A stretch of 64,000 nt of DNA from an uncultured Bacteroidia bacterium (GTDB taxonomy: Bacteria > Bacteroidota > Bacteroidia > J057 > CALLMJ01), in assembly GCA_938005475.1 (NCBI GenBank), contig CALLNY010000018.1, positions 1 to 64,000 of the forward strand, read 5' to 3'. Each line of letters starts with the position of its first letter. Within the stretch, counting starts at the first letter, position 1. The notes beneath the pieces are model-generated. The model worked only from the letters and a program-made list of their open reading frames with translations. It had not been told where the DNA came from and searched no databases. A program made the translations under genes and the position numbers. Of this stretch, positions 16,848 to 26,498 are shown piece by piece.

Positions 16848-18161
16848 ATGTATCGCATAGTATTTTTTATTGCACTGATTACATTGCGTTTAAGTCAAGC
16901 CCAAAATATTATTTCAGGACCTATGGTAGGTTACATAGAAGCAGAAGAAGTTCTTTTATGGATACAAACAGACCAACCTTGCTCAGTACAAGTTGTATAC
17001 TATCCTAAAAATCAACCCAATAAGCGCCTATCTAGTAAAATAACAGACACTATTTCTTTATTAGAAAAGGAAACCACTTTTCCTGTGTATATTGCAAAAG
17101 TGTTACTGAAAACAGCGCCTGAAACGGAATATGATTATGAAGTTTTTCTGAATAAAAAGAAAGTAAACCGAGGCTACCCCCAGAGTTTTAAAACCCAAAG
17201 TTTCTGGCAATACCGAAAAGACCCACAGGATTTTACTATTGCTTTAGGTAGTTGTTTTTTTATAAATGATAGTATATACGACCGACCTGGTAAATCGTAT
17301 GGTGGAAATTATGAAATTTTAAACGCTATTTACAATAAAAAACCTCATATCATGCTATGGTTAGGAGATAATACTTATCTACGTGAGCCTGATTTTTTTA
17401 CAGTTTCAGGGATGCTTTATCGTTACACGCATACACGCTCTTTAATAGAGTTACAACCTCTTCTAGCAAATTGTGCTCATTATGCTATCTGGGATGACCA
17501 CGATTTCGGACCCAATGACTCCGACCGCTCCTTTAAACTTAAAAATACTTCTCAAATTATCTTTGAACACTTCTGGGCTAACCCTAAACCTATTTCATCT
17601 ACTTCTTATTACACTTCCTTCCTCTACGAAGATTGCGAGTTTTTTTTATTAGATGACCGCTTTTTTAGAACTCCCAACAAACGAACTACTGCTCCAAGAA
17701 CCCTACTTGGTGATGAGCAATTACAATGGCTTATTGATGGATTAGTTTCCAGCAAAGCAAATTTTAAATTCGTTTGTATTGGCGGGCAAGTCTTGAATAC
17801 TGCCCCAGTATTTGAGAACTATGCTACCTTTTCAGAAGAAAGACAATACCTTATTGAAACCATTCAAAAAGAAAATATCAAAAATGTGGTATTCCTGACA
17901 GGTGATAGGCATCATTCTGAATTAACGGTTACCCCCAATGAACCTTATATTTATGATTTTACCGTCTCACCGTTAACTGCTGGACCAGCTAATTTCCCCG
18001 AAGAAAAAAATGAATGGCGCGTGCCTAATTCTTATATCGGCGTAAAAAATTTCGGTATTATTCAAGTCTCCGGTAAACTGAAAGAAAGAACTTTGAATTT
18101 AGCAATTTTTGATAGTAATGGGAATGAGTTGTGGAAATATACTATTCCATTACAAAAATAA
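16848..18161 (+). CDS. Exported PhoD-like alkaline phosphatase/phosphodiesterase
   Basis: A 437-residue metallophosphatase of the PhoD type. It has a signal peptide (MYRIVFFIALITLRLSQAQ), an N-terminal fibronectin-like domain (about residues 20-120), then the catalytic domain with IALGSCFF, MLWLGDNTYLREPDF (metal-ligand Asp and Asn), WDDHDFGPNDSDRSF (the diagnostic WDDHD), and FLTGDRHHSEL near the C-terminus carrying metal-binding histidines. It should hydrolyse phosphomono- or diesters in the periplasm. There is no twin-arginine motif; export would be by Sec. It is a single gene convergent with the TPR protein, 35 bases away, with no clear terminator hairpin between them. No Pho-box was recognised. 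Confidence 0.9.
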   Translation: MYRIVFFIALITLRLSQAQNIISGPMVGYIEAEEVLLWIQTDQPCSVQVVYYPKNQPNKRLSSKITDTISLLEKETTFPVYIAKVLLKTAPETEYDYEVFLNKKKVNRGYPQSFKTQSFWQYRKDPQDFTIALGSCFFINDSIYDRPGKSYGGNYEILNAIYNKKPHIMLWLGDNTYLREPDFFTVSGMLYRYTHTRSLIELQPLLANCAHYAIWDDHDFGPNDSDRSFKLKNTSQIIFEHFWANPKPISSTSYYTSFLYEDCEFFLLDDRFFRTPNKRTTAPRTLLGDEQLQWLIDGLVSSKANFKFVCIGGQVLNTAPVFENYATFSEERQYLIETIQKENIKNVVFLTGDRHHSELTVTPNEPYIYDFTVSPLTAGPANFPEEKNEWRVPNSYIGVKNFGIIQVSGKLKERTLNLAIFDSNGNELWKYTIPLQK

Positions 18162-18196
18162 AAAACAAGGTTAACATCGTTTTTATAATAAAAAAA

Positions 18197-21100
18197 TTAC
18201 TTTTTATTCGTAGATTTAGGTGGAGTTTTAGATTTATTCTGATTGATTTCGTATTTAGATTTATTTTCTTTGGGGGTATTCCGTGGAACTTCTTTGACCT
18301 CTACTTTAGTTTGGTGTAATTTTTCTTCTGGCATAGTATCGGAAAGTTCTGAGTTTTTTTCTGTTAACGATTTACGCTCAATAGCTTCATATTCTTTTTC
18401 GTATTTGTTCAACAAATCCTGGATTTGATTTTTTAGATTTTGGTCTTGGACTTGAAGTAAGCTTTTGAGAGTTTCAATGGCTTGGAAATGTTCTTTTTTT
18501 TGCCAGTAAGCTTGTGCTAAAAAGAAGTAGGCTTTAGCTTTCCATTCGTTGTATCCCGTAAATTTCTCCCTAAAAACTAACGCTTGCGTTCTGCAATCAT
18601 CATAGTTTTTTTGTTCATACGCAAGCACCGTTAATAAATATTGGGATTCTGCACCGAGTGCATTAGTTACCTCAGAAGAAACTTTTTTTAGAATATTAAC
18701 GGCTTTTTCATAGGCTTTTAACCCCATATAAGCCTTCCCTAATTGAACGCTTGCGCGTGTCTTAGTATATTCTGATATATCAGGACTTTCCACTAAACTT
18801 TGATATAATTTTTGTGCTTGTCCGTATTTTGCTTGAATTAAATACAAATCTCCTAATCCAAATTTTGCGTTGATTTTATCTTGGTAATTGGTAGAAACGC
18901 TATCTAACAGCATCCATAATTTTTCTGCTTCAGCGAATTTTTTTTGTTTTTGATAAATGGTAGCAGAATTTTTGATGGCTTGGGAAGTAAATGGATTTAA
19001 TTGGCTGTTCATTACAGCTTGATAATCTTGAAGGGCTAAATCATCTTGGTTACGTTTTTCGTAGCTGTCACCCCGCATAAGCAAAGCTTCATTACGGTTT
19101 TTTCCCGCGAGATAGGTATCTAAATAGTAAGTTAGTTTAATAATAGCTTCTTCGTATTCTTCGGCATAATATTTATCACGAGCTTGGTTGAAGGTTAGGT
19201 TTTCTAACGCTTTGATAGCATTAGGAAATTTGGTTTGATATTCTTTACGTAAATTTTCAAGTTGTTCGGTTTCCATGATAGAGGTTAAAGCATCTAATGC
19301 AGTGCTTACTTGGTTTTCATAGTTTCCATATTCTAAAACGACCTTTTTAAAATATTTTTCAGCGGATTTTTCGTCTTTTGAATTATAAGCGGCGATTCCT
19401 AAATGTAAAAAAGCATTGGCTAACAAAGGGTGATTAGGATAATCTTGAATTAACAACTCTGCATATTCAGACCCTTTTTTGTTATCGGAGAGCCAGGTTA
19501 TTAAAATTTCAGAGGCTTCGTCAAGTGCTTTGGGTCGGAAGGAGGAGTTAGGATAATGTTGAATGACCTGTTCAAGATTTTGTAGGGCTTGTGTATACTT
19601 AGCTTTGCGTGCATAACATAAACCGTTCTGAAAGTAGGCATAATCTCGGGAGGGGAGTTGTTTTTCAATGATTTTATTGTAAAATTCAGAGGCTTTTTCG
19701 TATTCTTTTAAAACGAAATGACAGTCACCAAGTCGTAGTACTACATCCACATAAATGTCGGTATGTTTATTAGGATTTAGTCGTTGTAGAGATTTTTGGA
19801 AGGCTTGAATAGCTTGTTTGTAGTCTTTACGTTGAAAAACAGCCCATCCGTAACCTGCGAGGGCTTGGGCATAATTGGGATGTTCAGAAGCATTATGGCT
19901 GTCTATAAAATCATCGTATGCTTTTTCTGCTTGGACATAATTTGCTTGTTGATATAAGATTTCAGCAGTCCAAAATTTGGCATTGAGGGTAAGCGTTTCA
20001 TCTATATTCAGGTTTACGGCTTTTTTTAGATAGATTAACGCAGAATCATGTTTTTGTTGTTCGGCTAATTGAATACCAAAGTAAAAACAAGTTCTTTGGA
20101 AGGATTCTTGAATGCGTTTGTCTTTGGTTAACGATTTCTCAAAGAACTGAATGGCTTCAGCAAATTGCCCACTATACAACAGGGCTTCGCCAATTAAACC
20201 TTTAGTTTCTTCTACGTGTTGATGGTTTTCGTATTGAGACAAATAGAATTGAAGAGCATTTAAAGCATCGTTGTACTCTCTTAATTGGCAAGAGATTTTA
20301 CCGTACTGGAACAAAGCTTCGGCTTTAATGGTTGGGTCTATACCTTGTGAGGCTTTACGAAAGAAAAGACGGGCTTGGTCATTTTTTTTGAGTTCTATGG
20401 CGGAGAAAGCGGCGTAGTAAGCACTTAATTGGGAAGTGGTATCTTCTTGATTAAAAGTTTTTTCAAAGTAAGTAATAGCTTTTTCATGTTGATTAGTTTT
20501 TTGGGCGGCAATTCCAGCTCTAAAAGCTAAACCACGGTCATTAGGTTGTAATTCTAAACCTTTTTCTAAAAAAGGAAGGGCTTGGAGATATTCTTGTTTA
20601 TCAAAATAAGCTTTACCAAGCATTCCTGTCATTGCAGATTGCTGTTCAGGGGCGGGATTTGCTTGGATGTACTCTTTTCCTCTGCTTAAAAGTTCAGGGC
20701 TATCTAACGCTAATAAACAACTCAAAATATAAATAGGAACTTTGAGTTTATATTGTTCGGTCTTTTCTAAGCGATTAAAAATGGGCAGAGCTTTTTCGTA
20801 TTCATTTAATCGATAGTAGCTTACCGCAAGGTAGTAATTCGCTTCATCATATTGAAGGTTATCATTATCTATTTTGGTAAAGTGTTGGGTAGCATTTTTG
20901 TAATTTTTCTTTTGAAAATCAAGATAACCTTTTATGAAAGCGACTTCTTGTTGTTGTTCATAGGGAAGCGTTTCTTCGTCTAATTCCTCTAGGAACGGGT
21001 TTAGTTTATCGAAGTCACGTTTCAAGAAAAGTAAATGAACATAAGCGAAATTAAGTTGTGATTTCCAAGGATTTACAGGGTAATTTTGTATAGCTTGAAA

Positions 21101-21343
21101 AAGGAGTGGCTCTGCATCTTCTCGTAATTGTTGATAAACACATAAGGCTATTTTAATTTCAGCTTCTTGTTTTTGGAAGGTATTTAAATTTTCTTGTTTT
21201 ATTGACCATTGAAAATTTTCTGATGCGGAACTGAACTGTTCATTTTCGTATAATTCTATTGCTTTAAAAAATTGATTTTGAGATAGTAAATAAGAATGTA
21301 CTACTATCAAAATTAGTGCTATAAAAACTTTATTGGTAATCAT
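18197..21343 (-). CDS. Large exported tetratricopeptide-repeat protein
   Basis: A 1,048-residue protein with a signal peptide (about MITNKVFIALILIVVHSYLLSQ) followed by some twenty-five TPR-like helical pairs from about residue 25 to 975. Typical repeats read YEKALPIFNRLEKTEQY, YKQAIQAFQKSLQRL and YTQALQNLEQVIQHYPN. The last 70 residues are lysine-, glutamate- and proline-rich and look disordered. Such proteins act as periplasmic scaffolds in Bacteroidota (cell division, gliding/secretion, outer-membrane biogenesis), but no specific role can be assigned. It is a single-gene unit with a TAATTTTG box four bases before the ATG and diverges from the PLP enzyme gene. YbgF/BamD-like spacing of repeats was considered, but the length is far greater. 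Confidence 0.88.
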   Translation of the reverse strand: MITNKVFIALILIVVHSYLLSQNQFFKAIELYENEQFSSASENFQWSIKQENLNTFQKQEAEIKIALCVYQQLREDAEPLLFQAIQNYPVNPWKSQLNFAYVHLLFLKRDFDKLNPFLEELDEETLPYEQQQEVAFIKGYLDFQKKNYKNATQHFTKIDNDNLQYDEANYYLAVSYYRLNEYEKALPIFNRLEKTEQYKLKVPIYILSCLLALDSPELLSRGKEYIQANPAPEQQSAMTGMLGKAYFDKQEYLQALPFLEKGLELQPNDRGLAFRAGIAAQKTNQHEKAITYFEKTFNQEDTTSQLSAYYAAFSAIELKKNDQARLFFRKASQGIDPTIKAEALFQYGKISCQLREYNDALNALQFYLSQYENHQHVEETKGLIGEALLYSGQFAEAIQFFEKSLTKDKRIQESFQRTCFYFGIQLAEQQKHDSALIYLKKAVNLNIDETLTLNAKFWTAEILYQQANYVQAEKAYDDFIDSHNASEHPNYAQALAGYGWAVFQRKDYKQAIQAFQKSLQRLNPNKHTDIYVDVVLRLGDCHFVLKEYEKASEFYNKIIEKQLPSRDYAYFQNGLCYARKAKYTQALQNLEQVIQHYPNSSFRPKALDEASEILITWLSDNKKGSEYAELLIQDYPNHPLLANAFLHLGIAAYNSKDEKSAEKYFKKVVLEYGNYENQVSTALDALTSIMETEQLENLRKEYQTKFPNAIKALENLTFNQARDKYYAEEYEEAIIKLTYYLDTYLAGKNRNEALLMRGDSYEKRNQDDLALQDYQAVMNSQLNPFTSQAIKNSATIYQKQKKFAEAEKLWMLLDSVSTNYQDKINAKFGLGDLYLIQAKYGQAQKLYQSLVESPDISEYTKTRASVQLGKAYMGLKAYEKAVNILKKVSSEVTNALGAESQYLLTVLAYEQKNYDDCRTQALVFREKFTGYNEWKAKAYFFLAQAYWQKKEHFQAIETLKSLLQVQDQNLKNQIQDLLNKYEKEYEAIERKSLTEKNSELSDTMPEEKLHQTKVEVKEVPRNTPKENKSKYEINQNKSKTPPKSTNKK

Positions 21344-21347
21344 GATA

Positions 21348-21355
21348 CAAAATTA
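21348..21355 (-). promoter_or_regulatory. Predicted -7 promoter box TAATTTTG, leaderless spacing
   Basis: Minus-strand TAATTTTG, then TATC, then the ATG of the TPR gene. Confidence 0.65.
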
Positions 21356-21506
21356 CCGCAGTTGTGTGCTTAAAAGATTGATTTTTTTTCATTTTGAGAA
21401 TTTAACGATAATAGAGGATGTGAATAAATTTTCTTGTTGAGGATAGTTTTATATGAAAATCATGGAATTTTTTCATTTAAGTTTGCTTATTATAAAATTT
21501 ATTTCT

Positions 21507-21514
21507 TACATTTG
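21507..21514 (+). promoter_or_regulatory. Predicted promoter, -7 TACATTTG with -33 TTTG
   Basis: TACATTTG at 21507-21514 with TTTG at 21482-21485, 21 bases between. It lies 26 bases upstream of the aminotransferase ATG. Confidence 0.6.
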
Positions 21515-21540
21515 TTTTAGAATTCAATATTTTTAGGGTC

Positions 21541-22815
21541 ATGGATAAACGAAGTTTTTTAAAAAGTTTAGGAGGATTATTGGCACTTTCGGTTACACCA
21601 ATGCATTTATTATCTAAAAAATCGGAAGAGTTTTTTTCTTTTTTCTCAGAGCAAAAGTTTACTAATGATATTTGGAAAGACGTTCGGCAGGATTATGAAT
21701 TAAGTACTGATTTTATCAATTTAGAAAGTGGATTTTATTGTATGTTGCCTAAGCCTATTTTGGAAAATTACCTAGAGAATATTCGTAAGGTAAATTTCTT
21801 ACATACGTATTACAAGAGGAAAATTATGGCAGATGATAAAGTGAAGATTATAAAGAAGTTATCAGAGTTTGTGGGTTGTAGCCCTGAAGAGGTCATAGTA
21901 ACTCGTAATACCACGGAGTCGATTGATACGGTAATATCGGGAATAGACTGGCAAAAAGAAGATGAAATTATTTATGCGGCACAGGAATATCCTGCTATGA
22001 TTGCAATGATACAACAAGTTGCTCGTCGTTATGGAGTAAAACCTGTAGAGATTCAAATTCCTTTTAATCCTCAATCAGATGAAGAAATTTTAAAACTTTA
22101 TCAAACTAAAATCACGAAAAAAACTCGTCTTATATTAGTAAGTCATATTATCAATATTACGGGTCATGTTTTACCTGTAAAGAAGATTTGTGAGATGGCA
22201 CATCAACGTAATGTAGAGGTAATAGTAGATGGTGCTCATGCTATAGGTCATATAGATTTTCAAATTTCAGATTTGGGCTGTGATTACTATGCATCCAGTT
22301 TACATAAATGGCTTAGTGTTCCATTAGGTGCGGGGCTATTGTATGTTCGGAAAGAGCATATTCCCAAAATCTGGCCATTACTCGCTGATAATGAATACCC
22401 AAAAGAAGATATCCGAAAACTCAATCATACCGGTACACAGCCTTTTGCTGTCCAACTTACTATTCCTTTTGCAATTGATTACTTAAATAAAATAGGCTTA
22501 AAAAATAAAGAACAAAGATTAAAAACCTTAAAATTCCATTGGTACAAAAAATTATGGGCACTTCAGCACCCTAATTTAATTTACAACAGTCCTATTTCAG
22601 AGGAAAGAAGTTGCGGTATCGGAACGATTGGTGTTAAAAATATTGCCCCTACCGAATTAGCAGATATTTTATTTAAAGAATATAAAATATGGACAGTAGG
22701 AATTGATTTTGCGGGAGTGAATGGAGTACGTGTAACACCAAACATTTATAATACTTTAGAAGAGATGGAAGCATTGCAAACTGCTATTTTAAGGATAGCG
22801 AATAGTAGGCGATAA
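21541..22815 (+). CDS. Exported class V aminotransferase-fold PLP enzyme
   Basis: A 424-residue PLP-dependent enzyme of the isopenicillin-N-epimerase/cysteine-desulfurase fold. The N-terminus DKRSFLKSLGGLLALSVTP resembles a Tat signal with Lys-Arg in place of Arg-Arg. Cofactor residues are VTRNTTESID (phosphate-binding), VDGAHAIGH (D230, H233) and the Schiff-base lysine K256 in SSLHKWLSVPLGAG. The active-site cysteine loop of NifS/SufS desulfurases is not evident, so desulfurase activity is unlikely. Tat export fits a protein that folds with its cofactor in the cytoplasm. Substrate is unknown. It is a single gene ending 13 bases from the convergent antiporter gene. Confidence 0.87.
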   Translation: MDKRSFLKSLGGLLALSVTPMHLLSKKSEEFFSFFSEQKFTNDIWKDVRQDYELSTDFINLESGFYCMLPKPILENYLENIRKVNFLHTYYKRKIMADDKVKIIKKLSEFVGCSPEEVIVTRNTTESIDTVISGIDWQKEDEIIYAAQEYPAMIAMIQQVARRYGVKPVEIQIPFNPQSDEEILKLYQTKITKKTRLILVSHIINITGHVLPVKKICEMAHQRNVEVIVDGAHAIGHIDFQISDLGCDYYASSLHKWLSVPLGAGLLYVRKEHIPKIWPLLADNEYPKEDIRKLNHTGTQPFAVQLTIPFAIDYLNKIGLKNKEQRLKTLKFHWYKKLWALQHPNLIYNSPISEERSCGIGTIGVKNIAPTELADILFKEYKIWTVGIDFAGVNGVRVTPNIYNTLEEMEALQTAILRIANSRR

Positions 22816-22828
22816 AATTGTTAGTTAT

Positions 22829-24307
22829 TCAAATCAGGAGGTTTTTGTTCTGTTTTAAACAAGCCTTAACTGCCTCAAAGTCATCGGGGCTATCAGCGAG
22901 TACCATCAAAATATCATTCGGTTGAATTTCGGTGAAACCGCCGGGTCTTATGTACTCATCATTTCGTTTAATCATAACAATAAAAGCGGATTTAGGGAAA
23001 TTCAAATCTACGATTTTTTTGTTAGCGGCAAAATCCTTATACTCAATTGTAAATTCTTGTAATAGAGGTTTAGGGAGATCCAAAAAGAGGTGATCGAGTT
23101 CGGATAAAGGTTTATTAGGGTCTGGGGTACCGAGTTGTAACCATTTAGCAAACAAAGTAAGTGAAGTTCCTTGAATTAAAACGGAGGTTACAGAAATAAA
23201 GAAAACGATATTAAAAATGATATTTGCTTTACTAATTCCAGCTAAAAGAGGATAAGTAGCGAAAACGATAGGCACCGCCCCCCGAAAGCCTACCCACCCA
23301 ATAAATACTAGCGTTTCCCAAGAAAGACGAAAGAACGATAACGCTAAAAAAACACTGATAGGTCTGGCTATAAAAATCAAAAATAAAGAAATCTTCATTC
23401 CTGTACCAAAGTAAGGAATGATTTGCGAAGGAAATACTAATAAGCCTAAAGTTAAAAACAAAACTATCTGCATTAACCAAGCCATTCCATCAAACATTTT
23501 GATAATGGTTCTTTTATGAATGATTTCGTTATTACCTAAATAAATTGAACATAAATAAATTGCAAGGAACCCATTTCCTCCAAGAAAGTCTGTTACTGAG
23601 AAAGTAAAGAACATCAAAGCGATAGCTAAAACTGGATATAAGCCTTCAAAATCTAAACGAATGTGATTGATAATATACTGGTTGAATTTTCCAAAGGCGA
23701 AACCACCTAAAGCACCCAGAGCCATTTGTTGTAGTAAGAAAAAAATTGTTGTAAAAACAGACTGCTGAGGGTTAATTACTAACGATAAAAAAGCAATTGT
23801 TAAAGCATAAGCCATAGGGTCGTTACTACCACTTTCTAGTTCTAGGATAGGTCTAATGTTATTTTTTAAAGCTAAATTTTTAGAGCGAAGAATAGAAAAA
23901 ACAGCGGCGGCATCCGTAGAAGAAACGATTGAGCCTAACAACATGCTTTCATAAAAATTAAAATCTGTGATAAAATGTACAAAACTTCCTAATAAAAATG
24001 CAGAAATTAACACTCCCAAAGTGGATAAAGCTAATCCTTTTTTCCATACAGGTTTAATCGCCGAGATTTGCGTTTCTAATCCTCCTGAAAACAATATAAA
24101 GTTTAAAGAAACAATCCCAATAAATTGCGATAGTTTGGGATTATTAAAATAAATACCACCAATTCCCTCTGACCCCGCTAACATGCCCACAGTCAAAAAA
24201 AGTAATAGAATAGGAACTCCAAATTTATAAGATGTCTTTCCTGCTATAATGCTAATAAACAAAAGGATAGATCCTATAAGAAGAATATTTTCTGTACTTA
24301 AAACCAT
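22829..24307 (-). CDS. CPA1-type potassium/proton antiporter with TrkA-C domain
   Basis: A 492-residue inner-membrane antiporter. About twelve transmembrane helices fill residues 5-390; SIVSSTDAAAVFSIL and ELESGSNDPMAYALTIA contain the two acidic ion-binding segments of the NhaP2/CvrA branch, and FIGWVGFRGAVPIVFATYPL is another family hallmark. Residues 410-492 form a regulatory TrkA-C domain (FAANKKIVDLNFPKSAFIVMIKR). In some bacteria this domain binds c-di-AMP; a link to the cdaA gene at 3.5 kb is possible but only inferred. It follows hutI by 43 bases on the same strand, so it may be co-transcribed. No strong promoter box was seen in that gap. Confidence 0.9.
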   Translation of the reverse strand: MVLSTENILLIGSILLFISIIAGKTSYKFGVPILLLFLTVGMLAGSEGIGGIYFNNPKLSQFIGIVSLNFILFSGGLETQISAIKPVWKKGLALSTLGVLISAFLLGSFVHFITDFNFYESMLLGSIVSSTDAAAVFSILRSKNLALKNNIRPILELESGSNDPMAYALTIAFLSLVINPQQSVFTTIFFLLQQMALGALGGFAFGKFNQYIINHIRLDFEGLYPVLAIALMFFTFSVTDFLGGNGFLAIYLCSIYLGNNEIIHKRTIIKMFDGMAWLMQIVLFLTLGLLVFPSQIIPYFGTGMKISLFLIFIARPISVFLALSFFRLSWETLVFIGWVGFRGAVPIVFATYPLLAGISKANIIFNIVFFISVTSVLIQGTSLTLFAKWLQLGTPDPNKPLSELDHLFLDLPKPLLQEFTIEYKDFAANKKIVDLNFPKSAFIVMIKRNDEYIRPGGFTEIQPNDILMVLADSPDDFEAVKACLKQNKNLLI

Positions 24308-24350
24308 ATTAAATTGAAAGGCTTACAAGTTGCTAATCATACTCAAAGAT

Positions 24351-25589
24351 TTAACATACCCATTTACCTTTAATCATCACTTTATGAATGAAATTTTCTC
24401 CAAAGAAATAAGGAATTTTGGATAAATTATTTATTGATTTCATTAAAATTAAATTAGCATACTTTCCTTTGGCAAGACTACCTACTTGAAAGTCTCTTAA
24501 AGCATAAGCGGCATTTAATGTAAGTGCAGTAAGAGCCTCTTCAGGTAACATTTTCATTTGTAAACAGGCAAGAATCCATACAAAATACAAGTTAAAAGAA
24601 GGAGACGTACCAGGATTAAAATCAGAAGCTAATGAAACTATTGCATTGTTTTCTAGTAATTTACGTGCAGGAGCATAATTCAACCGTAAATAAAAAGCCG
24701 TTGTGGGTAATAGCGTAGCTACCGTATTAGAATTTTGTAGTAACTCTATTTCTTTTGCCCCTAAACATTCTAAATGGTCAACTGAAACCGCATTCCATTT
24801 TACACCTACTTGAACCCCCCCCGATAAATCTAATTCATTAGCGTGTACTTTTACTTTCAAACCATACTGGTGAGCTGATTCTAATATCTTACAGCTTTCT
24901 GATGCAGTAAAAAAACCTGTTTCACAAAATACATCCACAAAATCTGCTAATCCCTCAGCCGCAATATAGGGTATCATTCTTTGAGTGAGTTCTTGGATAT
25001 AAATTTCACGGTGATGTTTATATTTTTTAGGTATTGCATGAGCCCCCAGAAAAGTTGCATACAGCGTTTGTGGAACGATTGGTTTTAACCGCTGAATCAC
25101 TCTTAACATTTTGATTTCATTTTCAAAGTCTAATCCATATCCCGATTTTATTTCAACGGCAGTTGTCCCTGACCTTGCCATTTTTTCAAGGTATTGTAAT
25201 CCATGTTCTAAAAGTTTTTCTTCTGCGGTTTCTCTCACTTTCTCAACAGTACTAAATATCCCCCCTCCTTGTTTTGTAATCTCTTCGTAAGAAAATCCTT
25301 TTAATTTCATGACCATTTCATGGTCTCGAGTACCCGCAAAAAGAGTATGGGTATGCGAATCCACAAATCCCGGAACAACTATTCCTTGTTCACAATCTAT
25401 GACCTCATCAACTTGCTCCACAACAAAATTATCCATGGAACCATAGTTTGCTATTTTCTCATTTTCAATAACTAACCATGCATTCTTGATGGAAAATGGT
25501 TCGCCCATAGTTTTACCTCTCAAAAAATAAATATTTGGATTTTCAGTAATCAAATAAAGTGTATGAATATTCGTTAAAACTTTTTTCAT
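24351..25589 (-). CDS. hutI: Imidazolonepropionase
   Basis: Third step of histidine degradation, hydrolysing 4-imidazolone-5-propanoate to formiminoglutamate. Amidohydrolase-fold residues are visible: VDSHTHTLFAGTRDHEM (metal His pair), KVHANELD, SVDHLECLG and LASDFNPGTSPSF. The track begins at 25622, but the ATG twelve codons later (25589, MKKVLTNIHTLYLI) is better: a TATTTTTG box lies five bases before it and would be inside the coding region otherwise. This gives about 412 residues, normal length. hutH, hutU and hutG are not nearby, so the pathway is scattered or incomplete here. Confidence 0.95.
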   Translation of the reverse strand: MKKVLTNIHTLYLITENPNIYFLRGKTMGEPFSIKNAWLVIENEKIANYGSMDNFVVEQVDEVIDCEQGIVVPGFVDSHTHTLFAGTRDHEMVMKLKGFSYEEITKQGGGIFSTVEKVRETAEEKLLEHGLQYLEKMARSGTTAVEIKSGYGLDFENEIKMLRVIQRLKPIVPQTLYATFLGAHAIPKKYKHHREIYIQELTQRMIPYIAAEGLADFVDVFCETGFFTASESCKILESAHQYGLKVKVHANELDLSGGVQVGVKWNAVSVDHLECLGAKEIELLQNSNTVATLLPTTAFYLRLNYAPARKLLENNAIVSLASDFNPGTSPSFNLYFVWILACLQMKMLPEEALTALTLNAAYALRDFQVGSLAKGKYANLILMKSINNLSKIPYFFGENFIHKVMIKGKWVC

Positions 25590-25594
25590 AACTA

Positions 25595-25602
25595 CAAAAA
25601 TA
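25595..25602 (-). promoter_or_regulatory. Predicted -7 promoter box TATTTTTG, leaderless spacing (hutI)
   Basis: Minus-strand TATTTTTG, then TAGTT, then ATG at 25589. It decides the hutI start. Confidence 0.65.
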
Positions 25603-25724
25603 GGAAATTTCTTTGCCTTCATTAAATTGTATTTTAAATTTTAAATGGAAAGAATTTATTCACATTTGTTCATAAATTAGTCTTGTTCACAAGCTCTTAC
25701 TTTATCATTTTTGCTAAATATTTC

Positions 25725-26474
25725 ATGCAACCTTATCAAATCCATATACCGCAATTTGAAGGTCCTTTTGATCTACTGCTCTTCTTCATCGAACGAGACG
25801 AATTAGATATCTACAATATTCCTATCTCCCAAATTACTCAGGACTTCTTAGATTATTTACATAGATTAGAAAAATTGGAAATCGAGGTTGCCTCTGAATT
25901 CATTTACATGGCGGCAACACTCATTAAAATTAAAACGAGAATGCTCCTCCCAATGCCCCAAAATCATTTAGATACTCCAATAGATGACCCCCGCCAAGAA
26001 CTCGTCCAACAACTAGTTGCTTACAAACAATTCAAAACAATCCAAAAAGAACTCGAACGAATTGAAGAAGAGTCTTTAAAACTATATCCTTCTGGTGGTA
26101 CAACTGCCATTTCAAAAACACAACCCGAAGACCAACTCCATTCCATTACCCTATACCAACTCATGATGGTTTATAAGAAAGTCCTTGAACAACAAAAATT
26201 ACGCGAAAAAAAACCAACACACGTAATCCAAAAATATCCGTATACCCCCGAAGAGGTAAAAGCTTTTATTCAAACGCTTGTCTTCAAGCATGGAAAGATA
26301 GACTTCCTTTCCTTTGTTGCTCAAAAGCCTGATAAATTATTTATTATTTTTAGCATATTATCAATCCTAGAAATGGTTCAATACAAACAACTTAAAGTAA
26401 TTATTGGGGAAGGTTTTAATAACTTCTGGATGATGAACACCGAAAAAGAAGAAAATTTACTCGTTTCCGTTTAA
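25725..26474 (+). CDS. scpA: Segregation and condensation protein A
   Basis: Kleisin subunit of the Smc-ScpAB condensin that compacts and segregates the chromosome. The N-terminal kleisin helix QFEGPFDLLLFFIERDELDIYNIPI is characteristic and follows the preferred ATG at 25725 (MQPYQIHIP) directly. The 14 additional residues in the track (from 25683) are not conserved-looking. The middle has the expected acidic, low-conservation linker, and the C-terminal winged helix (about residues 175-235, SFLSVVAQ-like FLSFVAQKPDKLFIIFSILSILEM) binds the Smc head. Length is about 249 residues. A weak box (CATTTTTG, 25706-25713) precedes it. Its stop codon overlaps the recF promoter box. Confidence 0.93.
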   Translation: MQPYQIHIPQFEGPFDLLLFFIERDELDIYNIPISQITQDFLDYLHRLEKLEIEVASEFIYMAATLIKIKTRMLLPMPQNHLDTPIDDPRQELVQQLVAYKQFKTIQKELERIEEESLKLYPSGGTTAISKTQPEDQLHSITLYQLMMVYKKVLEQQKLREKKPTHVIQKYPYTPEEVKAFIQTLVFKHGKIDFLSFVAQKPDKLFIIFSILSILEMVQYKQLKVIIGEGFNNFWMMNTEKEENLLVSV

Positions 26475-26479
26475 TTTTG
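26472..26479 (+). promoter_or_regulatory. Predicted -7 promoter box TAATTTTG overlapping the scpA stop (recF)
   Basis: TAATTTTG begins with the TAA stop codon of scpA and lies 19 bases before the recF ATG at 26499. Confidence 0.55.
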
Positions 26480-26498
26480 GCTTTTATTTGAAGCCTTG

